A DNA stretch of 64,000 nt from Paractinoplanes lichenicola. Its GTDB lineage: Bacteria > Actinomycetota > Actinomycetes > Mycobacteriales > Micromonosporaceae. Numbering within the stretch: position 1 is the first letter of the stretch; each line of letters starts with the position of its first letter. Below, piece by piece: positions 1-8,090 of the stretch. Made by a program: the position numbers and the translations under genes. The notes under the pieces were generated by a model, which saw only the letters and a list, made by a program, of their open reading frames with translations, had not been told where the DNA came from and did not search any database. Where the stretch lies: the NCBI RefSeq assembly GCF_016785085.1, contig NZ_JAENHO010000004.1, forward strand, positions 62,001 to 126,000, read 5' to 3'.

Positions 1-1
1 C

Positions 2-1258
<1,257 letters not shown>

Positions 1259-1332
1259 TTGTTTAGCCGCGCCCGCGCCGGGGGTACACAAAGGACACCA
1301 ACGAACCACTCCTGACGGGGAAGGAAGCTCCG

Positions 1333-1581
1333 ATGTCCCAGATGACCTCCCGCCGCACCGGCTCCGTGACCGGCGCCCGCGTCTGCACCATCATCGCCTT
1401 CGTGTTCGCCGCGCTGGCCGTCCTGTTCCTGCCGCCGGTGATGGGCCTGGTCGCCATCGTGCTCGGCCTGGTCGGCGGCTACCTGGGCGACCGCCCCCTC
1501 GGCTGGTACGCCGCCGCCGCGGGCGCCGTGGGCGCCGTGCTGGGCATGGTCCTGGGCGCCATCCTCCTCAACGCCTCCTGA
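1333..1581 (+). CDS. small two-to-three-helix membrane protein (82 aa)
   Basis: The 82-residue protein has a short polar N-terminus (about residues 1-16) followed by two or three hydrophobic segments at about residues 17-50 and 57-80, with Gly/Ala/Val-rich helices. The start is ATG 1333, preceded by a purine-rich ribosome site (GGAAGGAAG) at proper spacing. No catalytic motif is visible. It resembles the many small DUF4190-like membrane proteins of actinobacteria, but I cannot assign a function. A strong hairpin follows 12 bp after the stop. Confidence 0.75.
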   Translation: MSQMTSRRTGSVTGARVCTIIAFVFAALAVLFLPPVMGLVAIVLGLVGGYLGDRPLGWYAAAAGAVGAVLGMVLGAILLNAS

Positions 1582-1593
1582 CCCGCGTCCGTC

Positions 1594-1625
1594 GAACGCC
1601 CGGTTCCCGGTGGAGCCGGGCGTTC
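1594..1625. terminator. bidirectional hairpin terminator
   Basis: There is a perfect 10-bp stem (GAACGCCCGG / CCGGGCGTTC) with a 12-nt loop. It lies between the end of the + strand small membrane gene and the stop codon of the - strand nucleotidyltransferase, which overlaps the right arm. The same stem core (GAACGCCCGG) recurs at 28795-28828 and, as a variant, at 38584-38613. Confidence 0.8.
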
Positions 1626-2610
1626 ACCATGCCCGGGCGGTGCGCTGACAGGCCAGCTCGAACATCAACAGGTACAGCGGTGCGGCCCGCCATGCCTGCC
1701 AGTCCGGGTCCTCTTCGGCGTGCCCGACGATGGGTTGCAGGTCGAGGCGGGCGAAATCGGCGTACTCGAGCCGGTGGATGAAGCGGACGACCCGGTCGAA
1801 CGCGGCCGGTATTCTGCCGTGGATCACCTCTGGGCCCAGATTGTGCAGCAGGCTCTCCAGATGCCAGCCGGCCGTGTACTGAGAGCGCAGTCCAGTGAAC
1901 TTATGAGGGTCGATCATGCCGCCGGTCGGCCGGCGGCGTTGCTCGCGACAGGGATACGCCCGGGCGTACGCGGTCGCCGCCTTCAGCGCCCGCGCCAGCG
2001 GCCGGAACTGGCGCCGCAGCTGGACGTCGCCGTCGTCGATCGCTTGGCGGTGGGCCTCCGGGTAGGCCAGGACCCGGACTGTGTCCTCGATCGCCGAGTT
2101 GTCCGGGACGGTCCAGAACACCAGCGTGCCGGGCCGGTCCGCGCAGCGCAACGCGACGATGATGTCGACCTCGAAATCACCGTTGGGGGGGACGATTCGG
2201 ATCGCTCGTGGGCCTGATGTGATCCGAGATCCGGGGTCCATTCTTTTGAGGGCCGCGCTGAGGTGCTCCCGTAGGCCGTGCCACCTCCGGTACGCGGCAA
2301 CCTCGTGCCCGAAGGCGCCCTCGACGTGGAACGCCGGGTCGGCGATCTCGACCACTATGTCGATGTCGCCACGCGGCAATTCGGGACTTTCGTCGATCCG
2401 TCGAAGGGCGGCTCTCAGCTCCGGCCCCAGAGCCACATTGGTCCGGTTGGCGTAGGAGCCCTGGGCGACGAGGCGATATCGCACTGGCAGGTATTGCAGG
2501 GCCGCGCGCAGAAGGTCGCAGTACCGCATGAACGTCTGATCCGCCGCTTGCCGGTCCGGCGCCCGCGACCAGGTCTCGAGCATGGCGTCGGTGATCGGTT
2601 TCCGCCACAT
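1624..2610 (-). CDS. CD-NTase-like nucleotidyltransferase (328 aa)
   Basis: This is a Pol-beta-fold nucleotidyltransferase. With the start at ATG 2610, the GS motif is at residues 51-52 (VAQGSYANRTNV), the DxD pair at D82/D84 (GDIDIVVEI) and the third acidic residue at D149 (FEVDIIVAL), so the catalytic triad looks complete. The QGSYxNxTNV signature is typical of cGAS/DncV-like enzymes (CD-NTases) that make cyclic oligonucleotide signals in CBASS defence. An unusual insert of about 20 residues separates the GS motif from DxD. ATG 2610 is 8 bp downstream of the upstream gene's stop (2619). An alternative GTG at 2652 would overlap that gene by 34 bp and lacks a ribosome site. Translational coupling to the 501-aa gene is likely. 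The product and substrate are inferred, not seen. Confidence 0.8.
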   Translation of the reverse strand: MWRKPITDAMLETWSRAPDRQAADQTFMRYCDLLRAALQYLPVRYRLVAQGSYANRTNVALGPELRAALRRIDESPELPRGDIDIVVEIADPAFHVEGAFGHEVAAYRRWHGLREHLSAALKRMDPGSRITSGPRAIRIVPPNGDFEVDIIVALRCADRPGTLVFWTVPDNSAIEDTVRVLAYPEAHRQAIDDGDVQLRRQFRPLARALKAATAYARAYPCREQRRRPTGGMIDPHKFTGLRSQYTAGWHLESLLHNLGPEVIHGRIPAAFDRVVRFIHRLEYADFARLDLQPIVGHAEEDPDWQAWRAAPLYLLMFELACQRTARAW

Positions 2611-2618
2611 CGCCGTTG

Positions 2619-4124
2619 TCAGTCCTCGGGGAACACTGCGGACAGCGTCCACGTCGTGGTCTGCCGGGTGTGCAGCTGCGCGAGCACGCTGGTGTCCAGG
2701 CCGAGCTGGACCATTTTCGCCGAGACCCGGCTGTCCAGCCGCGTGTCCTCAGTGTGTGACACCACCAGCCGGCCGTCGCGCTGGCGGTGCCGAATTCGTC
2801 CCTCGCCGAAGGCCTGCCAGCCGGGTTCGTAGTCGTACCACAGCAGGTCGTCAGGCACCGTCGGCTGTGAGTGGCCGGGGAACCGGGCGGACAGCAGGAG
2901 CGACCCGCTCACCGAGTGCTCCCCACCGGTGTGCACCTCGGCACCCCACTGAGGTGCGCCGAGCGAGCCGAGCCAATCGGCGGAGTGGCCGTCCTCGTGC
3001 TCGATGTGCACCTGGCGGGCACCGAGTCCGGCGAGTAGCCGGACCGCCTCGGTGACCTTGCCGAGGAAGATGTCACGGTGGTAGGTCGCCGCCGGATAGA
3101 GCACCCGCGCGGCCCGAGGATGCGGCACGTACAGCACGCCTTCAGCCGGGCTGGAGCTGGGCAGGTGGTAGGCGTCGGCGCGGTTGAGCGGCTCCACCAG
3201 CAGGCCGTCCCCGGGCGTCACCGCCAGCAGCCGCCGGACCAGGGCGGCGTCCGGAGGGGCCGGGGCGGTCACCATGCCGACCAGGGCGGCCAGATCGAGC
3301 TCCTCGAGCAGCGACCGCCACAGCCGGGCCGCCGTGCCGGACTCGTCGTCGAGCAATCGCAATCGCTGCGCGGTGAACTCGCCGAGCGAGGTCATCTCAT
3401 TGGCGGCCATGAAGTCGTACACATCGCTCGCAAGGTCCGAGTGCCGGCGCAGCACATACCGCAGCGCGACGCACCCGACCTCGGACCGCGCCAGCTCAGT
3501 CAGGCGGCGGTGGTGTTCCGCCTCGACCGAGGTGGGCAGTGTGGTGCGCCGACGTCGCTGCTGGTCGTACTCGTCGCCGGATTTGGCGATGCGCCGGGCC
3601 AACGCTCGAACTGACCCCTTCGCGCCGCCGCCGTAATATGCCACGGCGGCCCGGCCCACGGTGCGCGCGTGCGCGGCCGACCAGGCGCCGTCGACTGCGG
3701 ACATCCCGGCGTATCCCGCCACGGTGGGCGCCACCGCCGCCTGCACCAGGCCCGCGATCGTCTTGCGAGTCGCCTGCAGCGTGGTGATCACGGGCCGGGC
3801 GGCCAGGCAGTCGCGGACGAACCGGCGCGCCTCGTCCTCGGAGATCTGCTGGTCGAACGCCGCCGCGATGTCGGCCACTGCCTTGGCCACCGTGCGCAAC
3901 ATGGGGTACGAGTTCAGCAGGATGGGAACGGCGCCTTGCGCGGCGATCCGCACGAGCAGACCGCGCATGATCTCCTTCGCGCGCTCGTGCCCGGACGTGG
4001 TCCAGAACGGCTCGTTGCCGGTCATTCCGAGAGCGGCGAAGAACTGCCGCGCACTGTCGGTCGACGACCGTACGAAGATCAGGCCAGATCCGGCGGCCGG
4101 GCGGGCATCGGTACGGCCTGACAT
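2619..4124 (-). CDS. unrecognised 501-aa protein paired with the nucleotidyltransferase
   Basis: I do not recognise this family. ATG 4124 is chosen because AGGAG sits 5 nt upstream; a GTG at 4142 is possible. The N-terminal half is mostly helical, with a small-residue, fairly hydrophobic stretch at about residues 122-142 (TIAGLVQAAVAPTVAGYAGM) and a basic region at 187-194. The C-terminal half (about 300-501) looks alpha/beta. It contains LYVPHPRAARVLYPA and a helix leading into LGARQVHIEHEDG (about 368-379). No nuclease, protease or ATPase motif stands out. The nucleotidyltransferase follows 8 bp downstream, which suggests a two-gene operon in which this could be the effector or a regulator. 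That role is inference only. Confidence 0.75.
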   Translation of the reverse strand: MSGRTDARPAAGSGLIFVRSSTDSARQFFAALGMTGNEPFWTTSGHERAKEIMRGLLVRIAAQGAVPILLNSYPMLRTVAKAVADIAAAFDQQISEDEARRFVRDCLAARPVITTLQATRKTIAGLVQAAVAPTVAGYAGMSAVDGAWSAAHARTVGRAAVAYYGGGAKGSVRALARRIAKSGDEYDQQRRRRTTLPTSVEAEHHRRLTELARSEVGCVALRYVLRRHSDLASDVYDFMAANEMTSLGEFTAQRLRLLDDESGTAARLWRSLLEELDLAALVGMVTAPAPPDAALVRRLLAVTPGDGLLVEPLNRADAYHLPSSSPAEGVLYVPHPRAARVLYPAATYHRDIFLGKVTEAVRLLAGLGARQVHIEHEDGHSADWLGSLGAPQWGAEVHTGGEHSVSGSLLLSARFPGHSQPTVPDDLLWYDYEPGWQAFGEGRIRHRQRDGRLVVSHTEDTRLDSRVSAKMVQLGLDTSVLAQLHTRQTTTWTLSAVFPED

Positions 4125-4202
4125 CGCGCTCCTCAACGGCACGGTGCTGTGTCGGGCGCTCAGAATACTGTTCCCGGCATCGACCGCGGCTGTCAGAAAT
4201 CG

Positions 4203-4237
4203 GTCACCTTCGCACCGTTAAATGATCATAAGGTGAC
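4203..4237. promoter_or_regulatory. inverted repeat between divergent cassette genes
   Basis: GTCACCTT and AAGGTGAC form 8-bp perfect arms 19 bp apart, with a TGATCA palindrome inside the spacer. The site lies in the 155-bp divergent gap between the 501-aa gene (ATG 4124) and the single-TM gene (ATG 4280), in unusually AT-rich sequence for this window. It is a plausible operator or promoter region controlling both directions. Confidence 0.45.
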
Positions 4238-4279
4238 TGTGGAACGCCGGCTGCCCGGCTGGTCGCGACGGGAGACGCA

Positions 4280-4840
4280 ATGGTGATGCACATGGTTGCG
4301 GCGGCGCCCGGAGCGGCCGCGACACCGGCCAGTGTCACCGTCCTGGTCGCGGTGATCACCTCCGGGGTCGTCGCGGCGCTCATCACCACCGTGTCCGGCA
4401 ACATGCGGGCGAACGCGAGCCTGCGGCGCGATCGGTACGCCGAGGCGGTGCGGTACCTGGTCGCCTGGGGCGAATACCCGTACCGGATCCGCCGCCGCAC
4501 CGACGACGAGCCGGCCACCCGGGCCGCCCTCGCCGAACGCGGGCATACCCTGCAGGAGGAACGTGCGCAGATCGCCGGCTGGATCGCCACCGACAGCCGC
4601 GCCCTCGTCACGGTCTTTGACGGCTGCGTGCGCGACATCTCGGCACTGGTCGCGCCGGCCTGTGTCGAGGCCTGGTCGGCGCCGCCGGTCACCACCGCAG
4701 CGGGAATGGTCCTGAAGGACTTCGGCCCACGCGAGGTGGGTGCGATCGCCACCCGATTTCAACTCGCTACCCGCTACCGCTTCGGTGTGCGCCGTCTGAT
4801 GTGGAGTTCCTGGGTGCTGCGTCGGATCGGCCGCGGTTAG
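4280..4840 (+). CDS. single-TM protein with cytosolic helical domain (186 aa)
   Basis: ATG 4280 has GGGAG 5 nt upstream. Residues about 15-38 (PASVTVLVAVITSGVVAALITTV) form one strong transmembrane helix. A basic, amphipathic helical domain of about 145 residues follows, rich in Arg, with no enzymatic motif. The topology (short outside N-terminus, one helix, soluble helical tail) is common in small actinobacterial hypothetical proteins. Its divergent position and shared intergenic inverted repeat tie it to the nucleotidyltransferase cassette. A membrane-acting effector or a sensor are possibilities, but neither is shown by sequence. Confidence 0.75.
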   Translation: MVMHMVAAAPGAAATPASVTVLVAVITSGVVAALITTVSGNMRANASLRRDRYAEAVRYLVAWGEYPYRIRRRTDDEPATRAALAERGHTLQEERAQIAGWIATDSRALVTVFDGCVRDISALVAPACVEAWSAPPVTTAAGMVLKDFGPREVGAIATRFQLATRYRFGVRRLMWSSWVLRRIGRG

Positions 4841-4871
4841 TCAGCGACCGAAGATCTGATTGGAACACCTG

Positions 4872-4908
4872 AACGGCCGGCCGGTGAGAGCCTCACCGGC
4901 CGGCCGTT
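4872..4908. terminator. strong bidirectional terminator
   Basis: A 17-bp perfect stem starts AACGGCCGGCCGGTGAG, has a 3-nt loop (AGC) and ends in TT. It lies between the convergent ends of the single-TM gene (4840) and the NTF2-fold gene (4940) and insulates the cassette at 1624-4840. Confidence 0.85.
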
Positions 4909-4939
4909 TCCCCAGATCCCCGCGTTGGGGTGCCGGGTC

Positions 4940-5329
4940 TCAGGTGGATGGTTCGCCGCCCTGGCAGTGACGCCAGAGCCAGCGGCCGCCCACCTGCTCC
5001 ACCAGGCCCGACACCCGGTAGGGGAAGTTCTCTTCGGTGCCTTCGTCGGGGCGGGCTACGCCGGATGCCTCGGCGAAGACGTACGCGTGGTCGCCGAAGC
5101 GGTGGATCACGATGTCGCCGGCCTTCCACGCGTACGACTCGGGGCGTAGGAAGACGTCGCCGAGCAGGGTGGTCAGGGCGGCGCGGCCGGTTGCCGTCTC
5201 GGTGAGTTCCGAGCCGGCGTAGGCGATGTCGTCGCCGGGGGTGAAGCAGGCCAGGGCCGCGTTGAGGTCGCGGGCGGCGAAGGCCTCGCTCAGGTCGTGC
5301 ACGGCCTGGGCCGGGCCGCCGCCGGTCAT
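4940..5329 (-). CDS. NTF2/SnoaL-like protein (129 aa)
   Basis: This is a small alpha+beta cone-fold protein of the nuclear-transport-factor-2/SnoaL-like (DUF4440-type) superfamily. It has an N-terminal helix pair (AVHDLSEAFAARDLNAALACFTPGDDIAY), a GRAALTTLL helix, then strands ending in GRWLWRHCQGG. Such proteins act as small cyclases, isomerases or ligand-binding domains. No family-defining catalytic dyad can be assigned. Its ATG overlaps the stop of the MFS exporter gene (ATGA, 4 bp), so it is the last gene of the operon that begins at 11161. Confidence 0.8.
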   Translation of the reverse strand: MTGGGPAQAVHDLSEAFAARDLNAALACFTPGDDIAYAGSELTETATGRAALTTLLGDVFLRPESYAWKAGDIVIHRFGDHAYVFAEASGVARPDEGTEENFPYRVSGLVEQVGGRWLWRHCQGGEPST

Positions 5330-6831
5330 GCGGGGACCGGCTCGCGATCGTCGGCGGCCGGGGCGGCCTCCTCAGCAGAATCGGCGTCCGGAGCCGGAGC
5401 CGGAGCCGAAGCGGCGACGTCGGCCGGAGCCGAAGCCGAAGCGGCGACGTCGGCCGGAGCCGGGGCCGGAGCGGCGACGTCGGCCGGAGCCGGGGCCGGC
5501 GACGGGTGCTCGATGTAGACCAGGTGGCGCGGCTCGTAGTCGGCCGACGTGGCGGGTTCCTCGTCGTCGGACATGTGGCGGGGTTCGTACATGGCGTTCT
5601 CCTCCAAGCGGCGCATGCCGGGCAGGAACAAAAATCCGATGGTCACGACCGCGCCCAGCAGGCCGGCGCCGATCAGGGTGGGGCGGACGCCGATCCAGTG
5701 GGCGACCGGGGCGGCCAGGGCGTAGGACAGGGGCAGCAGGGCGGTCGAGACGAACCAGTCGACGCTGGAGACCCGGCCCAGCATGTGCTCGGGGACGAAC
5801 CGCTGCTTGGTCGTCGCCCAGGCCACGGTGCCGGCCGCCTCGAGGCCGTTGACCAGCACGCAGGCCACGGCGAGCTGCCACGTCTGACTCGCCGCGCCGT
5901 AGCCGGCCACGGCCAGCGTGGCGACGGCCCAGACCCCGTACGTGTAAGACATGAACCGCTTGGGGATGCCGATCCACCCGACCGTCATGGCCGCCGCGAT
6001 CGCGCCGATGCCGCCGGACGTGAGGATCAGGCTGAGTGCCGACGCGTTGAGGCCGAGCTCGTGCTTCACCACGTACGGGAGAAGAACTTCGGTCGGGCCC
6101 ACGAAGAGCAGGTAGGTGAACGTGGCCGACAGGAACGTGCCCCACAACCACACCTGGCTGCGGACGAAGCGGATGCCCGACTTCATCTCCTGCCAGATCG
6201 ACTCGGCCGGCTCGTCGCCCGGGTCGGCCGCCACCAGGGGCAGCTTGCGCATCAGCAGCAGGCAGGCCACCGACAGCGCGAACGTGACCGCGTCGACCGC
6301 GAACGCCCAGCCCGAGCCGCCGATCGCGATGACCGCGCCGGCCAGCATGGGCCCGAAGATCTGCGCCCCGGCCGGGCGGACGAACTGGTCGAGCGAGTTC
6401 GCCGCGACCAGGTCACCGGCCGGCACCAGCTTGGGCACGGTGGCGTCGAAGGCCGGGCCGAAGAAGCCCGCCGCCGCGCCGTAGAGCGCGGTCAGGGCGA
6501 GGATCTGCCACAGCGAGGTCAGCTGACCGGTGAGCGAGAGCGCGGCCAGCGCCGCCATCACCGCGAGGCGGATCAGGTCGGAGAAGAGCATGACCTTGCG
6601 CGGGTCGAGCCGGTCGCTGATCACGCCGCCGAACAGCAGCGTCGCGACCTGGGGCAAGGAGAGGGCCACGCCCACCGCCGACATGGCGGCGGGCGTGCCG
6701 AACAGGTCGTAGACCTGCCACGCGAGGGCGACGAGGAGGACCCCGTCGCCCACGAGCGAGGCGCTCATCCCGGTCCACAGGAGCCGGAACTGGCGGTGCC
6801 GGAGCGGTGCCAGCGGACCGCGGAAGATCAC
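5326..6831 (-). CDS. MFS transporter with Ala/Pro repeat tail (501 aa)
   Basis: This is a twelve-helix major-facilitator exporter of the EntS/macrolide-efflux type. It has FRGPLAPLRHRQFRLLWTGM at the start, the GVISDRLDPRKVM loop after helix 2 (the MFS A-motif region), and repeated G/A-rich helices up to about residue 410. GTG 6831 overlaps the synthase stop (GTGA), which fixes the start. Residues about 440-501 form an unusual cytosolic tail made of ten-residue Ala/Pro/Asp repeats (APADVAASAS-like). It probably exports the product of the preceding alpha-oxoamine synthase, an inference from the 4-bp overlaps on both sides. Confidence 0.88.
   Translation of the reverse strand: MIFRGPLAPLRHRQFRLLWTGMSASLVGDGVLLVALAWQVYDLFGTPAAMSAVGVALSLPQVATLLFGGVISDRLDPRKVMLFSDLIRLAVMAALAALSLTGQLTSLWQILALTALYGAAAGFFGPAFDATVPKLVPAGDLVAANSLDQFVRPAGAQIFGPMLAGAVIAIGGSGWAFAVDAVTFALSVACLLLMRKLPLVAADPGDEPAESIWQEMKSGIRFVRSQVWLWGTFLSATFTYLLFVGPTEVLLPYVVKHELGLNASALSLILTSGGIGAIAAAMTVGWIGIPKRFMSYTYGVWAVATLAVAGYGAASQTWQLAVACVLVNGLEAAGTVAWATTKQRFVPEHMLGRVSSVDWFVSTALLPLSYALAAPVAHWIGVRPTLIGAGLLGAVVTIGFLFLPGMRRLEENAMYEPRHMSDDEEPATSADYEPRHLVYIEHPSPAPAPADVAAPAPAPADVAASASAPADVAASAPAPAPDADSAEEAAPAADDREPVPA
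5411..5500. repeat. 30-bp tandem repeat x3 in exporter tail
   Basis: Three consecutive 30-bp units start at 5411, 5441 and 5471, each beginning GCGGCGACGTCGGCCGGAGC and differing only in the last bases. They stay in frame and encode the ten-residue Ala/Pro/Val/Asp repeat at the MFS C-terminus. Confidence 0.9.
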
Positions 6832-8090
6832 TGCTCGACGCGGCGCAGCTTGCCCGCTGCGTGCAGTTCGGTGATCACGGCGTTCAGCTCGTCGAGCTCG
6901 GAGTCGTCGTTGGCCGCCGTGACCTGGGCCCGGAAGCCGACCTGGTCGCGGGGCACGAGCGGGTAGGCGGCCAGGGTGACGTAGATGCCGCGGTCCCACA
7001 GCAGCTTGCCGACGGCGTCGATGTCCTCGCCCGCGGCCAGCGGCAGCTCGATCACCGGGGTGGTGCCGGTGTTCGGCGTGAAGACACCCAGGCCCCGTAC
7101 GTGGTCCAGCACCTTCATCGTCTTGCGGTAGAGGTCGGCGCGGATGTCGTCGCCACGCTTCTCGTTGAGGTCGAGGCCGGCGTTGACCGTGGCCAGCGAC
7201 GCGGTCGGGGCCGGACCCGAGTAGAGGTACGGCGGGGCCGACACCTTGAGGTGGTTCTTGAGCCAGGTCGGCAGGGCCAGGAAGGCCAGCAGCGACGAGT
7301 ACGACTTGGAGAAGCCGCCCACGAGCACGACGTTGTCGTACGTCTCGCCCGAGTACTTGACGATCGCGTTGCCCTTGAGACCGTACGGGCTCTTCTCGTT
7401 GGCCGCCCGCTCGCCGATCACGCCGAAGCCGTGCGCGTCGTCGACGTACAGCAGCGCGCCGTACTCGCGGGCCACGGCGGCGAACGCCTTCAGGTCGGGC
7501 GCGTTGCCGGTCATGCTGTTGACGCCGTCCATCGCCACGATCTTGGACACGCCCGCCGGCGCGGCCTTGAGCAGCTCGCGCAGGTGCTCGTGGTCGTTGG
7601 CGCGGAACCGCACGACCGTCGCGCCGAGGCCGCGGGCGTACATGGAGCCGTCGTAGATCGTCTTGTGGGCCTGCGAGTCGAGGAAGACCATGCCCTTGCC
7701 GGCCAGGATCGGCAGCACCGACATGTGGATGTGCGTGATCGTGGGCAGGACGAGCGTGTCGGGCGCGTCGAGCAGCGCGGTCAGCTTCTCCTCGATCTGC
7801 GGGTAGAGGGCGGGGTTGCCGAGCAGGCGGGACCAGCTCGGGTGGGTGCCCCAGCGCGCGACCTCGGGGGCGATCGCGTCCATGATCTCGGGCTCCAGGT
7901 CGAAGCCGAGGTAGTTGCACGACGCGAAGTCGGCCAGCCAGTGGTCGCCCACGCGGATCCGGCGGCCCTTGATCTCCTCGATCGTGGCGTCGTACATCGG
8001 GTTGCCGCTGCGGAGCCGCTCCAGGTCGGCCCAGCGTCCGTCGCGCTTGACGAACTCGAGACCGTCACCAGGGGTGGGAGCGTGGGTCAT
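6828..8090 (-). CDS. PLP-dependent alpha-oxoamine synthase (AONS/KBL/CqsA-like)
   Basis: At 420 aa it has the usual length of the family (8-amino-7-oxononanoate synthase, 2-amino-3-ketobutyrate ligase, CqsA). Visible features are FASCNYLGFDLEPEI near residue 55-70, LDSQAHKTIYDG (138-148; the His stacks on PLP), VDDAHGFGVIGE (216-227; Asp binds the pyridine nitrogen) and GGFSKSYSS with the Schiff-base Lys at 262. The family condenses an amino acid with an acyl-CoA and loses CO2. No other biotin genes are nearby. The gene overlaps the c-di-GMP gene before it and the exporter after it by 4 bp each, which favours an exported aminoketone or lipid-like product over biotin. That is inference. Confidence 0.85.
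   Translation of the reverse strand: MTHAPTPGDGLEFVKRDGRWADLERLRSGNPMYDATIEEIKGRRIRVGDHWLADFASCNYLGFDLEPEIMDAIAPEVARWGTHPSWSRLLGNPALYPQIEEKLTALLDAPDTLVLPTITHIHMSVLPILAGKGMVFLDSQAHKTIYDGSMYARGLGATVVRFRANDHEHLRELLKAAPAGVSKIVAMDGVNSMTGNAPDLKAFAAVAREYGALLYVDDAHGFGVIGERAANEKSPYGLKGNAIVKYSGETYDNVVLVGGFSKSYSSLLAFLALPTWLKNHLKVSAPPYLYSGPAPTASLATVNAGLDLNEKRGDDIRADLYRKTMKVLDHVRGLGVFTPNTGTTPVIELPLAAGEDIDAVGKLLWDRGIYVTLAAYPLVPRDQVGFRAQVTAANDDSELDELNAVITELHAAGKLRRVEQ

Noticed and set aside
5326..7920. 864-aa open frame spanning the exporter and part of the synthase
   Set aside because: Its N-terminal third is a shadow of the synthase gene in another frame; the exporter starts at GTG 6831 with a 4-bp overlap.
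6828..8090. Assigning the synthase as bioF
   Set aside because: No biotin genes are nearby and the operon context with an exporter and c-di-GMP gene points elsewhere; family assigned, specific gene not.
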